Positions 60,706 to 64,000 of a stretch of DNA of 64,000 nt are shown one piece after another. The DNA is from Candidatus Peregrinibacteria bacterium CG10_big_fil_rev_8_21_14_0_10_36_19. GTDB lineage: Bacteria; Patescibacteriota; Gracilibacteria; UBA1369; LOWO2-01-FULL-3. Each line of letters begins with the position of its first letter. Within the stretch, counting starts at the first letter, position 1. A program made the translations under genes and the position numbers. The notes under the pieces were generated by a model. The model was not told the DNA's origin and searched no databases. It worked only from the letters and a program-made list of their open reading frames with translations. The stretch is taken from NCBI GenBank assembly GCA_002772535.1, contig PFDP01000014.1, positions 62,001 through 126,000 on the forward strand, in the 5' to 3' direction.

Positions 60706-62136
60706 CTAAGAAATCAACTTTCTCAGCGTTTCATTAATTAAAGATGGATTTCCTTGCCCTTTCATTTCCTTCATCACCTGACCAACCAAAAACCCAATAG
60801 CTTTTTCATTACCACCTTTAACATCCGCAACAGGACCTGGATTCCCATCAACAACACTCTTACAAACAGCCTCAATCGCACCAGCATCACTCACTTGTTT
60901 CAATCCCTTTTCTTCAACAATCACTTTTGGAGATTTTCCAGTAGCATACATCTCATCGAAAACTTCACCCTTTGCAGTGTTATTAGAAATTTCACCAGAC
61001 TTAACCAAATTAACTAATTCAGCCATTAAATCGGCAGTAACTTTTTGGTTATTAATTCCTAAAATATCTTCATTAAGTTTTGCCATCAAAATAGTATTTA
61101 TAAAGGAAACAGCACGCTTAGCATCATCAGTTTTTTCAACAACCTCCTCAAAATAAACAGCCAATTTAGGATCCTCAGAAATGATACGAGCATCATCCTC
61201 AGATAACCCTAACTCATTCACATAACGATGCCTCTTAACAACCGGCATTTCAGGAACCTCACTTCTGTACTGATCAACCATTTCCCTACCAATATGTAAA
61301 GTTGGAATATCTGGCTCAGGAAAGTAACGATAATCGTCACTCTCCTCTTTTTCACGCATGAAAAAAGTTTTATTAGAAGAATCATCCCAACCAACAGTAA
61401 CCGGCGACCTTAAAGCCTCCCCTTTCTCCCAAAGTTCAGTTTGCTTCTTAATTTCATATTCAATTGCAGCCTCAAGTGACCTAAAAGAATTCAAATTTTT
61501 AATTTCCGCACGAGGATAGAGCTTATCATCACCCACAGGCCTCATAGAAACACTAGCATCAAATCTCATCATCCCCTTTTCCATATCTGCATCACTACTA
61601 CCAACATATCTTAAAATTTTCTGAACTTCTCTAGCATAAGCCGCAGCCTCAGCCGCACTTCGCATATCAGGATCAGAAACTATCTCCATAAGTGGCGTAC
61701 CAGCACGATTAAAATCAACCAAAGAACCATCACGAACATGAGTTAACTTCCCAGCATCATCTTCCAAATGCAAACGAGTAATTCCAATTTTTTTTGTATA
61801 ACCATTAACCTCTATATCAACAAAACCTTTCTCAGCTAAAGGCTCATCAAATTGTGAAATTTGAAAACCTTTTGGACTATCTGGATAAAAGTAATTTTTT
61901 CTATCAAACTTACAAAATTCCGGGATATTACAATTTAAGGCCAAAGAAGCCTTAACACCTTTATGAACAGCCTCTTCATTTACAACAGGTAACTGTCCAG
62001 GCATTCCAGTACAAATAGGACAAATATTTACATTAGGATCCTTACCAAAAGAATCATTATCACAACCACAAAACATCTTTGTCTTAGAGGAAATTTGTGC
62101 GTGAATTTCTAAACCAATTATTACTTCAAGTTCCAT
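60706..62136 (-). CDS. gatB: Aspartyl/glutamyl-tRNA amidotransferase subunit B
   Basis: 476 aa, normal length. VIIGLEIHAQISSKTKMFCGC, NICPICTGMPGQLPVVN, FDRKNYFYPDSPKGFQISQFDEP, RLHLEDDAGKL, DFNRAGTPLMEIVSDPDMRS and the C-terminal GatB/Yqey helical domain (SGEISNNTAKGEVFDEM, GQVMKEMKGQGNP) are all clear. GatCAB converts Glu-tRNA-Gln or Asp-tRNA-Asn. GatA and GatC are not in the window. Third gene after the bPH2- and HEPN-like membrane proteins on the minus strand, 35 nt downstream. Confidence 0.97.
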   Translation of the reverse strand: MELEVIIGLEIHAQISSKTKMFCGCDNDSFGKDPNVNICPICTGMPGQLPVVNEEAVHKGVKASLALNCNIPEFCKFDRKNYFYPDSPKGFQISQFDEPLAEKGFVDIEVNGYTKKIGITRLHLEDDAGKLTHVRDGSLVDFNRAGTPLMEIVSDPDMRSAAEAAAYAREVQKILRYVGSSDADMEKGMMRFDASVSMRPVGDDKLYPRAEIKNLNSFRSLEAAIEYEIKKQTELWEKGEALRSPVTVGWDDSSNKTFFMREKEESDDYRYFPEPDIPTLHIGREMVDQYRSEVPEMPVVKRHRYVNELGLSEDDARIISEDPKLAVYFEEVVEKTDDAKRAVSFINTILMAKLNEDILGINNQKVTADLMAELVNLVKSGEISNNTAKGEVFDEMYATGKSPKVIVEEKGLKQVSDAGAIEAVCKSVVDGNPGPVADVKGGNEKAIGFLVGQVMKEMKGQGNPSLINETLRKLIS

Positions 62137-62171
62137 GTTATATAATTAATACAGACGCAAGTCTAACACAA

Positions 62172-62594
62172 CTAAAGCTTGGCGCCCAAGTCATTTAATG
62201 CTTTTTTAAAACTAGCCAAAGCAGCCTTAGCATCTACTAAATTAATATCTTCAAGCTCATGTGCCACTTTATTTCTAAGTTTATGAGCACTCCACACAGA
62301 ATTTATATCAGAAAATCTTCCACCAGCCTTCTTTAGTTTTTCACCCAAAGTCCCCTTAAACCCTTTTTTTCCCAAAGCATAATCAAGCAATTTATCGGCA
62401 TCCAAAACAGCAGCCTTCGGATTGCCATGAAACATATCAATGATACGTATCCAATGAGATTTTATATATTGCAACTCCTTAGAATCATAAACATCTTTTT
62501 TAAGCTTTTTAAAAAAAATGTAAGCAACAACAACAAAATCAAAAACCAAAAAAGCAATTAAAGCAAGAACCCAAATTGAAATATTATTCACCAT
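62172..62594 (-). CDS. Membrane-anchored HEPN-like helical protein
   Basis: 140 aa. One N-terminal membrane helix (about 7-29, IWVLALIAFLVFDFVVVAYIFF). The soluble part is helical (AAVLDADKLLDYALGKKGF; LGEKLKKAGG) and ends with HKLRNKVAHELED. The R-N-x-V-A-H element is the RX4-6H motif of HEPN-superfamily and DUF4145-like helical proteins, many of which are ribonucleases or toxin parts. Here it may be a structural relic; catalysis is not proven. It overlaps the bPH2-like gene by 11 nt, so the two are translationally coupled. Confidence 0.65.
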   Translation of the reverse strand: MVNNISIWVLALIAFLVFDFVVVAYIFFKKLKKDVYDSKELQYIKSHWIRIIDMFHGNPKAAVLDADKLLDYALGKKGFKGTLGEKLKKAGGRFSDINSVWSAHKLRNKVAHELEDINLVDAKAALASFKKALNDLGAKL

Positions 62595-63180
62595 CTTCTT
62601 CTTCGTTTAACATTTGATGATGGACATGATAAGAAATCATATCGGAAAGCATGGTTTTCAAAGCTTGATGATCTCTCACACTTCTCTCATAAATAAACTG
62701 CTCCTGATAACGCATAACTATCCTTTCAAGCCTTCTTGGATTAGCCGCATCCTTTAAAACCACCGATGTTTTTGCCCCAAGCTTATCAATTGTAATATCT
62801 CCATAATTAAAAAGCGTCTGCAAAACGCCTTTAATAGTATAAGCAATACCTTCAATCATATGATAATCAATTCTTGTAGTAGTCACATCAAACAAACCAT
62901 TTCTCTCAATATCAATAACACCTGCATTAGTAAGAATCCAGCAGTCAAAATACCAATCTAAAAAATGGTAAAAATAACCAAAAACACCAACAATTGCCCA
63001 AATCAAAAAGCCCACTAAAAATTGCGGAAACAAAAGATAGCCAATAAATGGTACGGTTAAGCCAAAAAAAGTTGTCTTTGCAGCTTTAACCTTGAAAATC
63101 AAAATATGCCTATGAGCAACATACAAAATTTTCTCACCATCATCTAGATATCCAGCAAAAAGTCTTTCAGCAAAAGTCAT
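62584..63180 (-). CDS. bPH2-like PH-domain membrane protein
   Basis: 198 aa. Two hydrophobic stretches at about 33-50 and 55-80 (LTVPFIGYLLFPQFLVGFLIWAIVGVFGYFYHFLDWYFDC) are followed by a PH-like domain (WILTNAGVIDIERNGLFDVTTTRIDYHMIEGIAYTIKGVLQTLFNYGDITI), typical of the bacterial PH2 (DUF304/YdbS-like) group. A charged C-terminus with His and Glu (SYHVHHQMLNEEEDGE) closes it. Probable peripheral membrane role; function unknown. It is divergent from lepB. Confidence 0.82.
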   Translation of the reverse strand: MTFAERLFAGYLDDGEKILYVAHRHILIFKVKAAKTTFFGLTVPFIGYLLFPQFLVGFLIWAIVGVFGYFYHFLDWYFDCWILTNAGVIDIERNGLFDVTTTRIDYHMIEGIAYTIKGVLQTLFNYGDITIDKLGAKTSVVLKDAANPRRLERIVMRYQEQFIYERSVRDHQALKTMLSDMISYHVHHQMLNEEEDGE

Positions 63181-63228
63181 AACTACATTATATTGTAAAA
63201 AAAGAAAAAAAACTATAGGATTGAAACC

Positions 63229-63906
63229 ATGAAAAACGAAACAAAAAAGAAATTACTCCTCAATAGTTTAGATTTATTCACAAACGTTGTAATCATTTTA
63301 ATAGCAGTTCTCGTTGTACAAAAATTTCTAGTAGCCCCATTTGAAGTTTCTGGAGCCTCAATGTGTGACACACTCAACGTTATAGATGGTCAATGTAAAC
63401 ACGACAAAGGTGAAACAGTTTTAATCAATGAAGCACTATATTTATTCAATTCACCAAAAAGAGGAGAAATAGTTGTTTTTACATCTGAAACTGAAGGAGA
63501 TAAATACTTTATCAAAAGAGTAATTGGGCTACCTGGAGAAACAGTTGAAATACTAAATGGCGAAGTATACATAACAAACACAGAAGGAAAAACAGAAGTA
63601 ATAGATGAACCATATCTCAACGAAACAAACAGACACAACACACTAGATTATGGAGAATATACCGTATTTAACATACCAGAAGGTCACTACTTCCTACTTG
63701 GAGATAATAGAATAGCATCAACAGATTCACGCAGTTGTTTCGCAAGTTCACCATCTCAAAATTGCAGATTACACCCAGAAAATTCATTTATTCCAGAAGA
63801 GAAAATAAGAGGAAAAGCAGCAGTAGTCTTGTGGCCAATCAAAAACATGAGAAAACTTGAAACACCAACTTACTCAATAAACTCTGAATCTTTAGAAGAA
63901 AAGTAA
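63229..63906 (+). CDS. lepB: Signal peptidase I
   Basis: 225 aa. One membrane helix (about 12-37, LDLFTNVVIILIAVLVVQKFLV), catalytic Ser in FEVSGASMCDTLN near 44, catalytic Lys in KYFIKRVIGLPGETVEI near 88, and GDNRIASTDSRSCF near 160 (usual GDNR-xx-S-DSR). It cleaves signal peptides on the outer membrane face and would process the exported proteins of this window. Two Cys pairs in the ectodomain (CDTL, GQCKHD, SCFASS, NCRLH) could form disulfides. The gene has an AGGATTG element before the ATG. Its 3' end overlaps a minus-strand ORF running off the edge. Confidence 0.96.
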   Translation: MKNETKKKLLLNSLDLFTNVVIILIAVLVVQKFLVAPFEVSGASMCDTLNVIDGQCKHDKGETVLINEALYLFNSPKRGEIVVFTSETEGDKYFIKRVIGLPGETVEILNGEVYITNTEGKTEVIDEPYLNETNRHNTLDYGEYTVFNIPEGHYFLLGDNRIASTDSRSCFASSPSQNCRLHPENSFIPEEKIRGKAAVVLWPIKNMRKLETPTYSINSESLEEK

Positions 63907-64000
63907 GATTCAAGTAGCACAGACCCTAAGATTAAAAAAATACCAGTCCACCAATTAAGAGACCGGAGAATTTGAAGTAACAAGCAAACATTTACAATCA
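63870..64000 (-). CDS. 3' end of a membrane-protein gene, cut by the window edge
   Basis: Not in the ORF track. From the stop at 63872-63870, 42 codons stay open to the edge in the minus strand: a hydrophobic helix (LNWWTGIFLILGSVLLESYF) and a charged tail (SSKDSEFIE). It overlaps the last 37 nt of lepB, the same tail-to-tail pattern as other pairs here. The family cannot be told. It may be chance, but the helix and the overlap pattern favour a real gene. Confidence 0.45.
   Translation of the reverse strand, partial: IVNVCLLLQILRSLNWWTGIFLILGSVLLESYFSSKDSEFIE

Noticed and set aside
1-64000. Alternative genetic code (UGA as Gly, as in Gracilibacteria/Absconditabacteria)
   Set aside because: pth, folE and pabB end with TGA at the expected family length, and recognised proteins align without in-frame TGA.
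1-64000. CRISPR arrays, insertion sequences, prophage or integrase genes
   Set aside because: No regularly spaced direct repeats, transposase-like ORFs or terminal repeats were seen; composition looks uniform.

Overview
The window is a gene-dense, low-G+C (about one third by eye) bacterial chromosome segment. Genes end in TAA, TAG and TGA (TGA closes pth, folE and pabB), so the standard bacterial code applies and the UGA-as-glycine code of Gracilibacteria/Absconditabacteria does not. The content fits a member of the Candidate Phyla Radiation (Patescibacteria), possibly a biosynthetically richer group such as Peregrinibacteria. The evidence is two sigma-region-4/HARE proteins, a VirD4-like ATPase with a large N-terminal domain, a T4SS-pilin-like protein, an archaeal/eukaryotic-style Elp3, many small membrane proteins and extreme compaction. 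The phylum is inference. I saw no mobile elements, CRISPR arrays, rRNA or phage genes.

Layout. 1-3.5 kb: truncated sigma-like regulator, tRNA-Leu(UAG), and an NAD synthesis operon (small hypothetical, nadA, nadC). 3.6-13 kb: valS, a TPR-like helical protein, a full sigma-region-4/HARE protein, an orphan winged-helix protein, glycyl-tRNA synthetase, a VirD4-like ATPase, and elongator and initiator tRNA-Met. 13.2-18.5 kb: ftsB/divIC-like, murC, cysS, yggT and a large surface protein. 18.6-22.5 kb: a two-gene operon of a PKD-7TM protein and a three-domain fusion (glutamate-ligase-type ATP-grasp, retropepsin-like protease, DUF1704/MATCAP-type metallopeptidase). 22.5-27.4 kb: queA, SpoIIE-type phosphatase, STAS protein and a HEAT-repeat transporter. 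27.5-33.5 kb: murJ, C39-like protease, ribD, ribBA, tsf, rpsB. 33.6-37.6 kb: chorismate mutase, RsbW-like kinase, STAS protein with a Pro/Ala/Gln tail, PrsW-like protease, glycosyltransferase. 37.6-44.1 kb: T4SS pilin-like, der, nucleotidyltransferase, uvrC with an embedded GNAT domain, thiI, lipoprotein. 44.1-48.8 kb: folate operon folP-PTPS-folK-folE-pabA-pabB-pabC. 48.7-57 kb: DedA, tRNA-Leu(CAA), obg, pth, rplU, rlu, TrmB-like regulator, tyrS, recG. 57.2-64 kb: Elp3 divergent from a Trm9-like methyltransferase, WecG/TagA glycosyltransferase, gatB, a HEPN-like and a bPH2-like membrane protein, lepB, and the 3' end of a membrane-protein gene running off the edge.

How it works together. Three themes stand out beyond housekeeping. 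First, a predicted writer/eraser system for peptide or protein amidation or glutamylation (18.6-22.5 kb). Second, tRNA and rRNA modification, with Elp3 and a Trm9-like methyltransferase sharing one divergent promoter region, which suggests eukaryote-like mcm5U34 synthesis, plus queA, thiI and an Rlu enzyme. Third, an Rsb-type partner-switching network (phosphatase, two STAS proteins, one kinase) split over two loci and tied to a PrsW-like intramembrane protease. NAD, riboflavin and folate pathways are well represented; the missing FolB is probably covered by a PTPS carrying a CExxHGH motif.

Expression signals. Most genes lack Shine-Dalgarno sequences, and several have a -10 box 6-7 nt before the ATG, which predicts leaderless mRNAs. 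Nearly every convergent gene pair overlaps tail to tail by 4-38 nt with no terminator between. No gene-free stretch exceeds 300 bases.
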